Shown piece by piece: positions 47,054 through 57,817 of a stretch of 64,000 nucleotides of DNA. Every line of letters begins with the position of its first letter. Within the stretch, counting starts at the first letter, position 1. A program made the position numbers and the translations under genes. The notes below the pieces were generated by a model. It did not search any database and was not told where the DNA came from. It saw only the letters and a list, made by a program, of their open reading frames with translations. Origin of the DNA: Dactylosporangium siamense (GTDB taxonomy: Bacteria > Actinomycetota > Actinomycetes > Mycobacteriales > Micromonosporaceae); contig NZ_BONQ01000044.1 of the NCBI RefSeq assembly GCF_016862795.1, forward strand, positions 1 to 64,000, written 5' to 3'.

Positions 47054-47412
47054 GGATCCGGCTCGCCCGGGCGGCGGTGGCCGCGGTGTGGCTGTACGAG
47101 GGACTGTGGTGCAAGGTCGTGAGCGGTGACCAGCTCTCGATCGTCGCCGCCGTGCCGTTCCTGCCCACGGCCCTCGCCGCCGCCGCGCTGGCCGGCCTCG
47201 GCGTGGCCGAGACCGCGCTCGCGGTGTGGGTGCTCACGGGGCGACGGGCCCGCGCCGCCGCGATCGTGCAGACCGTCCTGCTCGTCGCGTTCAACGCCGG
47301 CGGGCTGCTGTTCGCGGGCGACCAGATCACCGACGCCGGCCGGATGCTGACGGCCAACGCGGCGCTGCTCGCCCTGGCGTGGCTCCTGACTGCTGTGCCC
47401 ACTCATGACTAA
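47050..47412 (+). CDS. DoxX-like family membrane protein
   Basis: A 120-residue protein with four membrane spans. The start MRIRLARAAVAAVWLYEGLW and the central LAGLGVAETALAVWVLTGRR fit the DoxX_3-like family of short quinone- or redox-associated membrane proteins; the molecular function is unknown. It overlaps the TetR stop (ATGA) and the next gene by 8 bases, so it is firmly part of the operon. Confidence 0.75.
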   Translation: MRIRLARAAVAAVWLYEGLWCKVVSGDQLSIVAAVPFLPTALAAAALAGLGVAETALAVWVLTGRRARAAAIVQTVLLVAFNAGGLLFAGDQITDAGRMLTANAALLALAWLLTAVPTHD

Positions 47413-48469
47413 CCCCTGGCAGCGGGGCCGGCGCACGGTCGGGCGGAAACCGCAGGTCATGTTCGGCCGCATGTACGAAGATCCCGGCGCCGAGCTCAGC
47501 GTCTTCCCCGCCGGTGGCCGGGTCCTCGCGATCGCCTCCGCCGGCGACACCGCCGCCGCGCTGGCCCGGGCCGGGCACCGGGTCACCGCCGTGGACATCA
47601 GCGCCACCCAGCTCGCGTACGCCCAAGCCCGGCTCGCCGGCGCGCCCACCGCCACCGGCACCGCCGAGCGGCTGCAGGCCGTCGCCCGCCGGGCCGCCGG
47701 CGCGGTCCTGCCCGGCTGGCGCCCCGCTGCGATGACCACCTTCCTGCGCCTGCACGACCTCGACGCGCAGCGCGAGCACTGGCACCGGCACCTGGACCGC
47801 CCGCGGCTCGCCGCGCTGATGCGCCTCGCGTTCGCCTCCGCCGGGCTGGTCCGCCGGGACCTGTGGCGGTCGCTGCCGCCGAGGATGGACCTGGTCCTGC
47901 GCCGGCGCCTGGCCACCGGCCTGACCACCCACCCCAACGCCACCAACCCGTGGGCGTGGCGGCTGCTCCTGGGCCGCGACTGCCCAGCCGTCCCCGACCC
48001 GATCCGGGCCGCGGGCCGCGACTACCCAGCCGTTCCCGACCCGATCCGGGCCGACGGCGTCACGTGGGCGCACGACGCCGATGGCGTCACGCGGGCGCAC
48101 GGCGACGACGGCGTCACGTTGGCGCACGGCGACGATGGCGTCGCGTGGGCGCACGGCGCCGACGGCATCACGTGGGCGCACGGCGACGTCGTGGAGCACC
48201 TGCGGTCGGTGCCGCGCGGCTGGTACGACGCCGCCACCCTCTCCAACGTCCTCGACGGCCCACCACCCGCCTTCGCCGCCGAGCTCCGCGCCGCCCTCAG
48301 CCACGGCGTCCGCCCCGGCGGCCCGGTCGTGCTGCGCACGTTCGGCAACACGCCGCCGCTACCCGGCGACCCTCTCCCCGACCGCTCCCTGCTCTGGGGC
48401 GCCGTCGTCCACCTCCACCCGCGCACCCTCCACCCGCGCACCCCCAACCCGCTCACCCCAGGAGCGTGA
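47405..48469 (+). CDS. DUF3419 (BtaA-like) protein with tandem-repeat insertion
   Basis: A 354-residue protein. The first half, MFGRMYEDPGAELSVFPAGG, RVLAIASAGDTAAALARAGH and VTAVDISATQLAYAQARL, matches DUF3419, the family of BtaA, which adds the aminocarboxypropyl group of SAM to diacylglycerol for betaine lipids. Between about 190 and 260 two 14-residue repeats (GRDxPAVPDPIRA) and five 9-residue repeats (DGVTWAHxx) are inserted. The fifth runs into WAHGDVVEHLRSVPRG, which looks like the native continuation. The C terminus ends in short PRTL/PRTP repeats. Whether it is active with this insertion is not known. Confidence 0.7.
   Translation: MTNPWQRGRRTVGRKPQVMFGRMYEDPGAELSVFPAGGRVLAIASAGDTAAALARAGHRVTAVDISATQLAYAQARLAGAPTATGTAERLQAVARRAAGAVLPGWRPAAMTTFLRLHDLDAQREHWHRHLDRPRLAALMRLAFASAGLVRRDLWRSLPPRMDLVLRRRLATGLTTHPNATNPWAWRLLLGRDCPAVPDPIRAAGRDYPAVPDPIRADGVTWAHDADGVTRAHGDDGVTLAHGDDGVAWAHGADGITWAHGDVVEHLRSVPRGWYDAATLSNVLDGPPPAFAAELRAALSHGVRPGGPVVLRTFGNTPPLPGDPLPDRSLLWGAVVHLHPRTLHPRTPNPLTPGA
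47971..48187 (+). repeat. Minisatellites inside the DUF3419 gene (2 x 42 bp, 5 x 27 bp)
   Basis: Two 42-bp units start GGGCCGCGAC at 47971 and 48013. Five 27-bp units follow from 48053 to 48187, each based on GACGGCGTCACGTGGGCGCA with a few substitutions. All units are multiples of three, so the frame is kept. Confidence 0.9.
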
Positions 48470-48471
48470 CC

Positions 48472-49611
48472 ATGCTGCAGGCCATCCGCCGGCACCCGCT
48501 GCCGATGCGCACCCGGTTCGGGCATTCGCTCGTGCTCACGTACGCGCTGCCCCCGGCCGTCCTCGAGCCGCTGCTGCCGGCCGGGCTGACCCTCGACACG
48601 TACACCACGCCGGGCGGAACCACGCACGGGTTCGTCGCCGTCGGCGTCGTGTCGACCCTCGGCCTGCGACCGGCACCGCTGCCGGCCGGGCTCGGCCTGG
48701 ACGCCGTCCTCACCGGCTACCGGATCTTCGCCAGGTTCCCGACCCCGGCCGGGAAGACCATGCGCGGGCTGTACATCCTGCGCAGCGACACCCACCGGCC
48801 CGTGCTCGCCGCCGTCGGGAACCTGCTCACCAGATACCGGTACCACCTGGCCCGGGTCCGGCTCACCCTCGACGGCACGACGCTGACCGCGACCGTCGAC
48901 AGCCGCGACGGCGGCGCGGACCTCACGGTCACCGCCGACCTCGCGTCCCGGCCCGCACCGTTGCCGCCCGGGTCACCGTTCGGCGCGGAATCGCCCGGGT
49001 CACCGTTCGACGCGCGGTCACCCGGGTCACCATTCAACCCCAGATCACCGTTCAACCCGGAATCGACCGGGTCACCGCTCGACGCGCGGTCACCCGGGTC
49101 ACCATTCAACCCCAGGGCACCGTTCGACGCGGAATCGTCCGGGTCGACGTTCGACGCGCGGTCGACGTTCGACGCGCGGTCGACGTTCGACGCGGGGTCA
49201 CCAGCGGCGTCAACGTTCGACGCGGAATCGACGTCCGCCAGGACCTGCAGTGGGGGTTCGGCGCGGCGTGACAGCCTCCTAGGCACCGTACACCACCCCC
49301 GGAAATCGATCTCCGAAAGCGTTGCGCACCAGTCACGCTCCGTTGGATCCGGTGCGGCGCGGAGGTTTGCCGGACCGTTGCCCTACACCTTCGATCACGA
49401 ACCGGCGACCAACTCCATCGTCGTGGTCAAAGCTCACCGTACCGCGTGGACGCCCGAGCCCGTCGCCGTCCACGTCACCCGGCAGACCTTCCTGGAGCGC
49501 GGGCCGTTCGCCGGGACAACGCCGGTCCTGGCGCAGGCGTTCCACGTCGCCGACCTCGACTACGGCTGGCACCGCGGGGTCCGCCGGGCCCTGGACGGGA
49601 GCGTGCGATGA
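48472..49611 (+). CDS. DUF2071 (YqjF/acetoacetate decarboxylase-like) protein with repeat insertion
   Basis: A 379-residue protein. The N-terminal 165 residues (RRHPLPMRTRFGHSLVLTYA, LEPLLPAGLTLDTY, then TMRGLYILRSDTHRP) and the C-terminal 75 (FAGPLPYTFDHEPATNSIVV, FHVADLDYGW) form a DUF2071 fold. Between them about 130 residues are inserted, mostly tandem SPGSPFDAR-like and STFDAR units, then a Ser/Arg-rich stretch. Without them the protein would be a normal 250 residues. DUF2071 function is unknown. GGAG lies 7 bases before the ATG; the stop overlaps the next gene as ATGA. Confidence 0.75.
   Translation: MLQAIRRHPLPMRTRFGHSLVLTYALPPAVLEPLLPAGLTLDTYTTPGGTTHGFVAVGVVSTLGLRPAPLPAGLGLDAVLTGYRIFARFPTPAGKTMRGLYILRSDTHRPVLAAVGNLLTRYRYHLARVRLTLDGTTLTATVDSRDGGADLTVTADLASRPAPLPPGSPFGAESPGSPFDARSPGSPFNPRSPFNPESTGSPLDARSPGSPFNPRAPFDAESSGSTFDARSTFDARSTFDAGSPAASTFDAESTSARTCSGGSARRDSLLGTVHHPRKSISESVAHQSRSVGSGAARRFAGPLPYTFDHEPATNSIVVVKAHRTAWTPEPVAVHVTRQTFLERGPFAGTTPVLAQAFHVADLDYGWHRGVRRALDGSVR
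48973..49233 (+). repeat. Minisatellite inside the DUF2071 gene (18-27-bp units)
   Basis: About eleven units begin TCACCGTTCGACGCG or TCGACGTTCGACGCG with lengths of 18, 24 and 27 bp. The 3' part holds near-perfect 18-bp repeats of TCGACGTTCGACGCGCGG. The frame is kept throughout. Confidence 0.9.
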
Positions 49612-50300
49612 CCCGGATGGTCCGCTACAACTGGCCCAAGTATGTCGCCGCCGTCGCCGCGCTGCTCATCGTCGCCGCCCTCCCCTGGCCGTGGCGGCTG
49701 CTCGCCGTCCCGGGGGCGGCCGGGGTCGCGGTCAGCCTCGTCGCGACCTGGTGGGTCTACGACCACAGCAGCCTGTACCACTGGCGCTGGGCACTCAACC
49801 TGATCCCCGTCCCGACGCGGTACGCGGTGGTCAGCACCGGGCTCGACGAGATCAGCCCCACGCTCCGCGGCCTGCTTCCGGACGCCGAGCCGACCCTGCT
49901 GGACTGCTACGACCCCGTGGTCATGACCGAGCATTCGGTACGCCGGGCACGGAAGCTGAACCCTCCCCCGGCCGGATCGGTACCCGCGTCGGCGGGCGCG
50001 CTGCCCGTCGCCGAGGCGGACCAGGACGCGGTGTTCCTCGCGTTCGCCGCGCACGAGCTCCGCGAACCCGCCCAGCGGCGGGCCCTGTTCGCCGAGGTGG
50101 CGAGGGTGCTGCGGCCCGGCGGGCACCTGGTGCTCATCGAGCACTGCCGCGACGCGGTCACCGTCGCCGCGTACGGGCCGGGCGCCTGGCACTTCTACCC
50201 GCGCCGGGAATGGCTCCGGCTGGCCCGTGCGGCCCGGCTCACCCCGGCCGGCGAGGCGACGATGACGCCGCTCGTGCGGGCCCTGGTGTTCCGGCGGTGA
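49608..50300 (+). CDS. Membrane-anchored class I methyltransferase
   Basis: A 230-residue protein with two N-terminal membrane spans (about residues 10-30 and 32-52) and a methyltransferase-like domain. The SAM-binding glycine motif is eroded (VSTGLDEISPTLRGLL), while LFAEVARVLRPGGHLVLIEH is typical of motif post-III. It could methylate a lipid head group at the membrane, which fits its place behind DUF3419; this is inference. It is coupled by ATGA to DUF2071 upstream and by GTGA to the next gene. Confidence 0.7.
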   Translation: MTRMVRYNWPKYVAAVAALLIVAALPWPWRLLAVPGAAGVAVSLVATWWVYDHSSLYHWRWALNLIPVPTRYAVVSTGLDEISPTLRGLLPDAEPTLLDCYDPVVMTEHSVRRARKLNPPPAGSVPASAGALPVAEADQDAVFLAFAAHELREPAQRRALFAEVARVLRPGGHLVLIEHCRDAVTVAAYGPGAWHFYPRREWLRLARAARLTPAGEATMTPLVRALVFRR

Positions 50301-50707
50301 GCATCGAGATGCAGTTGCGGCTCGTCGGCGTCGTGCTCGTCGGCCTGGGTCTCGGCCATGTGGCGCTGCCGCGGGTGCTGGCCTGGCGGCCGCAGTTCGC
50401 CGCGCTGGCGCCGTTGACCAGGCACGTGCTGTACACCCACACCTTCTTCATCGGTGTCATGTGTGTGCTGCTCGGGCTGGCGCCGCTGCTGCTCGCCCCG
50501 GATCTCCTCGCGCCCGGCAGCCGGGTGCACTCGGCCGTGCTCGGCGCCGAGTGCGTGTTCTGGGGGCTGCGGTGGGCGGCCCAGTTCGTGGCGTTCCCGC
50601 CGGCGACCTGGCGCGGGTCGCGGCTGCACCGGGTCGGGTACGCCGGGTTCACGCTGCTGTGGACGTGGATCGTCGCGGTCTTCGCAGCGGCATTGTTCAC
50701 ACGCTGA
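50297..50707 (+). CDS. Small integral membrane protein of unknown function
   Basis: A 136-residue protein with four membrane spans (MQLRLVGVVLVGLGLGHVAL, HTFFIGVMCVLLGLAPLLLA, ECVFWGLRWAAQFVAF, AGFTLLWTWIVAVFAAALF). I do not recognise the family with confidence. The GTG at 50297 overlaps the methyltransferase stop, so it is the last gene of the TetR operon. The RLV and WRGSRLHRVGY loops are basic. Confidence 0.65.
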   Translation: MSIEMQLRLVGVVLVGLGLGHVALPRVLAWRPQFAALAPLTRHVLYTHTFFIGVMCVLLGLAPLLLAPDLLAPGSRVHSAVLGAECVFWGLRWAAQFVAFPPATWRGSRLHRVGYAGFTLLWTWIVAVFAAALFTR

Positions 50708-50754
50708 CCCGCCGCCACGGACCGGTGCGGGGGTGGGCGTGGTACAACGACGCG

Positions 50755-51519
50755 GTGACGGCAACGACGCTGTTCCAGCGCACCAGTGGACCCCCCGGCG
50801 CGCCGGTCCTGCTGCTCGGCGGTTCGCTGGGCAGCAACCTCGACATGTGGCGCCCCCAGCTGCCCGCGCTCGCCGATCTGCGGGTGGTGCGCTTCGACCA
50901 CCGCGGCCACGGTGCGTCGCCGGCGCCGCCCGGTCCGTACCGCCTGGACGACCTGGGCCGCGACGTCCTGGCGCTGCTCGACCGGCTCGGCATCGCGAAG
51001 GCCTCCTACTGCGGCCTGTCGCTGGGCGGGATGGTCGGCATGTGGCTGGCCGCCAACGCCCCGGACCGGATCGAGCGGCTCGTGTTGATCTGCACCGCGG
51101 CGCACCTGCCGCCCGCCGACGGTTGGGCCGCCCGCGCCGAGCAGGTCCGCTCGGCCGGCATGGGCAGCATCGCCGACGCCGTCCTCGGTCGCTGGTTCAC
51201 GCCCCGGTTCCGGGCGGCGTTGCCGGCGAAGGTCGCGCCGTACCGGGCGATGATCGCGGCGTGCCCGGCGGAGGGGTATGCGGGTTGCTGCGAGGCGATC
51301 GGCGGCATGGACCTGCGCGACGACCTGCCGAGGATCACGGCGCCGACGCTGGTCATCGCCGGCGCCGACGACCCGGCGACCCCGCCGGAGCACGGTGAGC
51401 GCATCCACGCGGGGATCGCCGGCAGCCGCCTGGTCGTGCTGCCGGGCGCCGCCCACCTCGCCAACGTCGAGCAGGCGGTGGTGATCGGCCAGCTCATCAA
51501 GGACCACGTCAGTGGATAG
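50755..51519 (+). CDS. Alpha/beta hydrolase, 3-oxoadipate enol-lactonase-like
   Basis: A 254-residue hydrolase with nucleophile elbow YCGLSLGGMVGMWLA (Ser about residue 87), acid in VIAGADDPATPPEHG and histidine in GAAHLANVEQA. It is closest in layout to PcaD enol-lactonases (MDLRDDLPRITAPTLVI). No other protocatechuate gene is near, so the substrate is open. The start is GTG at 50755, 6 bases after a -10-like TACAAC, suggesting a leaderless message and a separate promoter from the TetR operon. Its 3' end is the source of a 12-bp minisatellite. Confidence 0.78.
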   Translation: MTATTLFQRTSGPPGAPVLLLGGSLGSNLDMWRPQLPALADLRVVRFDHRGHGASPAPPGPYRLDDLGRDVLALLDRLGIAKASYCGLSLGGMVGMWLAANAPDRIERLVLICTAAHLPPADGWAARAEQVRSAGMGSIADAVLGRWFTPRFRAALPAKVAPYRAMIAACPAEGYAGCCEAIGGMDLRDDLPRITAPTLVIAGADDPATPPEHGERIHAGIAGSRLVVLPGAAHLANVEQAVVIGQLIKDHVSG

Positions 51520-51525
51520 CCCCTC

Positions 51526-51585
51526 ATCAAGAACCAAATCAAGAACCAAATCAAGAACCGCATCAGGTACCGCATCAAGGACCGC
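51526..51585 (+). repeat. Five 12-bp repeats at the hydrolase/next-gene junction
   Basis: Units ATCAAGAACCAA (x2), ATCAAGAACCGC, ATCAGGTACCGC and ATCAAGGACCGC follow each other exactly. They resemble ATCAAGGACCAC at 51496-51507 in the end of the hydrolase gene, from which they seem to have expanded. The flanks GTCAGTGGATAGC and GTCGGTGGACAGC are also duplicates. Confidence 0.9.
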
Positions 51586-51589
51586 GTCG

Positions 51590-52245
51590 GTGGACAGCTT
51601 CGAGACCCACGTGACGGTGGACTTCGACGAGCGGCTGCCGGCGTGGGCCGCCGGGGCGGGCCTGAAGTACACGAGGATCCGGCTCGCCCGGGGCGCGACG
51701 ACGGACCAGCCGATGCTGACCGGCACCGGCCACGGTGACCTGGCGGCGCAGCGCGCCACGGCGGAGGCCCTCGTGGACCGGTTGCGCGGCGACGGGTTCA
51801 CGGTGCGGCGGGTGAAGATCGAGGCCGCGCCGTGGAACAGCGCGGTGCCGGTGGAGCCGGGTCCGACCGGCGAGTGCTACTTCGAGCACCACGTGAAGCT
51901 GGTCCTGCGCGGCGGGGACGAGCCCACGGGCACGAGCGCCGCGGGGACGTGGAAGGCCGGGAAGAGGAGCAGGCCCGGCGGGTCGCGGAGGCGCACGGCG
52001 CGCACCTGTCCCGCAACGCCCGGCGGGTCCGCGACGACGGCCGGCACGAGCGGTTCGTGACGCAGCGCTGCCGCGACATGGGTCGCCCGCAGGCCCGGGA
52101 GCGCCTCGACGCGCTGATCGCGGCCCTGACCGCCCATCGCCTGACACCGGTCGAGGTCGAGGAGGAGTACGTGCTGGTCGAAGTCGAGGAGGAGTACGTG
52201 CTGGTCGACGACAACCCGGAGCTGGACGCCGGATGGATCCGCTGA
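51590..52245 (+). pseudogene. Frameshifted gene of an actinobacterial unknown family (FETHVTV...)
   Basis: From GTG at 51590 the protein reads DSFETHVTVDFDERLPAWAA, then TRIRLARGATTDQPMLTGTG and YFEHHVKLVLRGGDEP in one frame. It continues in the -1 frame from about 51943 as EEEQARRVAEAHGAHLSRNA, ERFVTQRCRDMGRPQARERL and ends DAGWIR at 52245. Joined, the halves give one protein of about 218 residues. The break falls at a GGGG run (51943-51946), so a true one-base deletion or a homopolymer sequencing error are both possible. An in-frame extension upstream through the 12-bp repeats to 51512 looks artefactual. The next gene overlaps by 13 bases. Confidence 0.6.
52156..52209 (+). repeat. Two 27-bp tandem repeats encoding VEEEYVLVE
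   Basis: GTCGAGGAGGAGTACGTGCT begins both units, at 52156 and 52183; they differ at one position. They lie near the 3' end of the frameshifted gene. Confidence 0.9.
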
Positions 52246-53180
52246 CCGCCGCGCACCGGGACGTCCTCGACCACGTCCTGGCCGTCGTCGCCGGCGAACC
52301 GGTCGGCGACTCGCTCGTCCTGCGGGGCAGCATGACGATGCCCGCGTGGGTCGGCGGCCGGGCCCGCCCGCCGGGCGACCTCGACTGGGTGGTCCTGCCG
52401 GTGGTGGTGCGGGGGCTGGACGGCCGCGACCCGTATCCGTACGTGGAGCGGATCGACCCCGTCCAGTACTGGCCGGAGGCGACGCAGGGTGCCGGCCGCG
52501 CCCAGCCGTGGGAGTTCCAGGACGAGGCGACCGGTGGTGTCCGGGCCCTGCTGCCGCCGGACGGCCTGACCTGGATCCACGCGGCGGACATCGACGACGT
52601 CGACCAGCCGCACCTGACCGTGCTGGAGGCCCTCGAACGGCGGCCCCGGACGCCGGGCGGGGCGGTCCTCGACGTCGCCAACGCCGTGCCCGACGGTGAG
52701 TGGGACTACGCCGCCCACAACCTCGACTACCGCGAGTTCGCCGGTGCCCGGGTGCGCATCCCGTGGCGGGCCGGCGACCTGACCGGCGACGTCCAGCTCG
52801 ACTTCTCCTACGACGAGACGCTGCCGGAGCCGCCGGTGCTGACCGCGGTCCCGCGCGGCTCGGGCGGCACCCCGACGACCGTGTGGACGGCGAGCCGGGC
52901 GCTGTCGTTGCTGTGGAAGCTGCGGTGGCTGGCGGACGACCTGGCCCGTGACGGCGCTACCCAAAGCAAGGACGTCTACGACGCGGTGCTGCTGGGCGAG
53001 CTGGAGGGTGTCAACCTCTCACCCCGGCTGCGCCGCCTGCTGCCGTCCCTCGACCCGGCCGCGGTCCGCACGATGGCCGTCGACTGGTCCGGCCACCCCG
53101 TCCACGACCCGGAGAGCTGGCTGGACCGCCTGGCGTGGGCGGTCCAGCAGCACTGCGAGAACTACGAGACGGACCGGTAG
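52233..53180 (+). CDS. AbiEii-like nucleotidyltransferase-fold protein
   Basis: A 315-residue protein. SLVLRGSMTMPAWVGGRARP followed by PGDLDWVVLP (about residues 28-57) is the nucleotidyltransferase pattern of the AbiEii toxin family (hG...R..DhDh). SYDETLPEPPVLTAVPRGSG and ALSLLWKLRWLADDLARDGA are later typical blocks. No antitoxin of AbiEi type is adjacent; instead it overlaps the frameshifted FETHVTV gene by 13 bases, which may be its true partner. It overlaps convergent glgM by 19 bases at the 3' end. Confidence 0.7.
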   Translation: MDPLTAAHRDVLDHVLAVVAGEPVGDSLVLRGSMTMPAWVGGRARPPGDLDWVVLPVVVRGLDGRDPYPYVERIDPVQYWPEATQGAGRAQPWEFQDEATGGVRALLPPDGLTWIHAADIDDVDQPHLTVLEALERRPRTPGGAVLDVANAVPDGEWDYAAHNLDYREFAGARVRIPWRAGDLTGDVQLDFSYDETLPEPPVLTAVPRGSGGTPTTVWTASRALSLLWKLRWLADDLARDGATQSKDVYDAVLLGELEGVNLSPRLRRLLPSLDPAAVRTMAVDWSGHPVHDPESWLDRLAWAVQQHCENYETDR

Positions 53181-54346
53181 ACGTCCAGGGTCTGCTGGGC
53201 GATCGCCGACCAGGAGAAGTGGTCCAGGGCCCGCTGCCGCCCGGCCCGGCCGAACTCGGCGGCCCTGGCCGGCTCCTCCAGCAGCTCGTTCATCGCGTCG
53301 GCGAGGTCGCCGACGAACTTGGCGTCGTCCAGTGGCGTGCCGGATCCGTCGCTGACCTGTTCGATCGGCACGAGCAGACCGGTCGACCGGTCCGCGACGA
53401 CCTCCGGGATGCCTCCGGTGGCGGTCGCCACGACCGCGGTCTGGCAGGCCATGGCCTCGAGGTTGACGATGCCCATCGGCTCGTAGATCGACGGGCAGAC
53501 GAACAGCGTGGCGTGGGTGAGGACCTGGATGACCTCGCGTTTCGGCAGCATCTCCTGGACCCAGATGACGCCGGAGCGGGTGGCCCGCAGGTCGTCGGCG
53601 AGCGCGGTCACCTCGGCCGCGATCTCCGGGGTGTCGGGGGCCCCGGCGAGCAGGACCAGCTGCACGTCGGCGGGGAGCCGCCGGGCCGCCCGCAGCAGGT
53701 ACGGCAGGCCCTTCTGGCGGGTGATCCGGCCGACGTAGACGACGCTGGGCCTGGTGGGGTCGACGCCGAGCCGGGTCATGACGTCGGTGCCGGGGTCCGG
53801 CGCGTACTGCTCGGTGTCGATGCCGTTGTAGATGACGTGGACGCGGTCGGGGTCGACGCGGGGGTACGCCTTGAGCACGTCGGCCTTCATCCCGGCGGAG
53901 ACGGCGACGACGGCGTCGGCGGCCTCGATCGCGGTCCGCTCGCACCAGGAGGAGAGCGCGTAGCCGCCGCCGAGCTGGTCGGCCTTCCAGGGGCGCAGCG
54001 GCTCGAGGCTGTGGCTGGTGATGACGTGCGGGACGCCGTGCAGGAGTTTGGCGGTGTGCCCGGCGAAGTTGGCGTACCAGGTATGGCTGTGCACCAGGTC
54101 GGTCCCGGCCGCACCCGCGGCCATCTCCAGGTCGACACCCATGGTCCGCAGGGCAGCATTCGCTCCCGAAAGACCGGAGGGGTCCTGGTAACCGATCACG
54201 CCGGCTTCGCTGCGAGGGGCGCCAAAGCAGTGCACTCGCACGTCCAGAGGTAGGCGGCGCAGTTCACGCGCCAGGTACTCCAGGTGAACGCCGGCTCCGC
54301 CGTAGACGTCCGGGGGATACTCTCGAGTTAACAGGTCCACGCGCAC
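53162..54346 (-). CDS. glgM: Alpha-maltose-1-phosphate synthase / glycogen synthase GlgM
   Basis: A 394-residue GT4-family GT-B glycosyltransferase. The N-terminal glycine loop is [20 protein letters not shown] (about residues 10-29), and the E-x7-E motif is in [20 protein letters not shown]. The protein is the short actinobacterial form once called GlgA, shown in mycobacteria to join ADP-glucose and glucose-1-phosphate into maltose-1-phosphate. It starts with GTG at 54346 and is divergent from glgC across 60 bp, so substrate supply and use share a promoter region. Confidence 0.9.
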   Translation of the reverse strand: MRVDLLTREYPPDVYGGAGVHLEYLARELRRLPLDVRVHCFGAPRSEAGVIGYQDPSGLSGANAALRTMGVDLEMAAGAAGTDLVHSHTWYANFAGHTAKLLHGVPHVITSHSLEPLRPWKADQLGGGYALSSWCERTAIEAADAVVAVSAGMKADVLKAYPRVDPDRVHVIYNGIDTEQYAPDPGTDVMTRLGVDPTRPSVVYVGRITRQKGLPYLLRAARRLPADVQLVLLAGAPDTPEIAAEVTALADDLRATRSGVIWVQEMLPKREVIQVLTHATLFVCPSIYEPMGIVNLEAMACQTAVVATATGGIPEVVADRSTGLLVPIEQVSDGSGTPLDDAKFVGDLADAMNELLEEPARAAEFGRAGRQRALDHFSWSAIAQQTLDVYRSVS

Positions 54347-54406
54347 ATCGGAAGACTAATCCTGTTCGTCTGGCGCAACACGCCGGACACGTTTAGCGTC
54401 TCGACC

Positions 54407-55642
54407 ATGGCCGCCAAAAAAGTCCTCGCGATCGTCCTCGCCGGCGGCGAGGGCAAGCGATTGATGCCCTTGACCGCTGACCGGGCGAAGCCGGCCGTGC
54501 CGTTCGGCGGGATCTACCGCCTGATCGACTTCGTGCTGTCGAACCTGGCCAACGGCGGCTACCTGAAGATGGTCGTGCTGACCCAGTACAAGTCGCACTC
54601 CCTGGACCGGCACGTGACCAAGACGTGGCGGATGTCGACGCTGCTGGGCAACTACGTGACGCCGGTGCCGGCGCAGCAGCGGCTCGGGCCGCGCTGGTTC
54701 GCCGGGTCCGCGGACGCGATCTACCAGAGCCTGAACCTCATCAACGACGAGCGGCCCGACTACGTGATCGTGTTCGGCGCGGACCACATCTACCGGATGG
54801 ACCCGGAGCAGATGATGCGCCAGCACATCGAGTCGGGGGCGTCGGTGACGGTCGCCGGGATCCGCCAGCCGCTGTCCAGCGCCGACCAGTTCGGGGTGAT
54901 CGAGGTCGCCGACGACGGAAGGCAGATCTCCGCGTTCCGGGAGAAGCCCCGCGACGCCAGGGGCCTGCCGGACGCGCCGGATGAGATCTTCGCGTCGATG
55001 GGCAACTACATCTTCACGACCGCGGCGCTGATCGAGGCGGTCACCCGCGACGCGCAGGACCCGTCCAGCAAGCACGACATGGGCGGCAACATCATCCCGT
55101 ACTTCGTCGACAAGCACGAGGCGGCCGTCTACGACTTCAGCAACAACGTCGTGCCGGGCAGCTCGGAGCGGGACAAGGGCTACTGGCGCGACGTCGGGAC
55201 CCTGGACTCGTTCTACGAGGCCAACATGGATCTCATCGCCGTGCAGCCGGTGTTCAACCTGTACAACTTCGAGTGGCCGATCTACACGGGCAACAGTCCG
55301 TGGCCGCCGGCGAAGTTCGTGCACGGCTGGGGTGAGCGCGTGGGGCGGGCGGTCGGCTCGATGATCTCCCCCGGGGCGGTCATCTCCGGTGCGCTGGTGG
55401 AGAACTCCGTCGTGTCCCCCAACGTCAAGGTCCACTCGTGGGCGCACGTCGAGGGTTCGGTGCTGATGGAGGGCGTCGACATCGGGCGGCACGCCGTGGT
55501 GCGCAACGCCATCCTGGACAAGAACGTGATCGTGCCCGAGGGCGCCGAGATCGGCGTCGACCTGGAGAAGGACCGGACCCGCTACACGGTGTCCGAGGGC
55601 GGGATCGTGGTCATCGGCAAGGGTCAACGCATCGAGCCGTAG
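54407..55642 (+). CDS. glgC: Glucose-1-phosphate adenylyltransferase
   Basis: A 411-residue ADP-glucose pyrophosphorylase. The N-terminal nucleotidyltransferase domain starts [20 protein letters not shown], with [15 protein letters not shown] as metal/nucleotide motif and [20 protein letters not shown] as the glucose-1-phosphate region. The C-terminal left-handed beta-helix shows hexapeptide repeats ([20 protein letters not shown]). It makes the ADP-glucose used by GlgM, the committed step of glucan synthesis. Start ATG at 54407, divergent from glgM. Confidence 0.95.
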   Translation: MAAKKVLAIVLAGGEGKRLMPLTADRAKPAVPFGGIYRLIDFVLSNLANGGYLKMVVLTQYKSHSLDRHVTKTWRMSTLLGNYVTPVPAQQRLGPRWFAGSADAIYQSLNLINDERPDYVIVFGADHIYRMDPEQMMRQHIESGASVTVAGIRQPLSSADQFGVIEVADDGRQISAFREKPRDARGLPDAPDEIFASMGNYIFTTAALIEAVTRDAQDPSSKHDMGGNIIPYFVDKHEAAVYDFSNNVVPGSSERDKGYWRDVGTLDSFYEANMDLIAVQPVFNLYNFEWPIYTGNSPWPPAKFVHGWGERVGRAVGSMISPGAVISGALVENSVVSPNVKVHSWAHVEGSVLMEGVDIGRHAVVRNAILDKNVIVPEGAEIGVDLEKDRTRYTVSEGGIVVIGKGQRIEP

Positions 55643-55694
55643 CAAATCGTCGCTGACGCTGCCAACCCCGCGCGGATTCGATACGGTGAGGATC

Positions 55695-57797
<2,103 letters not shown>

Positions 57798-57817
57798 CAA
57801 GCAAGGTAGGTGGCAGC

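Noticed and set aside
48973-49233. CRISPR-like array in the DUF2071 gene
   Set aside because: The repeats are in frame inside a gene, of variable unit length, and have no spacers.
51512-51589. N-terminal extension of the frameshifted gene through the 12-bp repeats
   Set aside because: The extension is just translated minisatellite (RTKSRTKSRTAS); the GTG at 51590 directly precedes the family-like FETHVTV start and lies in a duplicate of the first GTG context.
51930-51970. Programmed -1 ribosomal frameshift in the FETHVTV-family gene
   Set aside because: No X-XXY-YYZ heptamer with a downstream stimulatory stem is visible; a GGGG run with a one-base loss is a simpler explanation.
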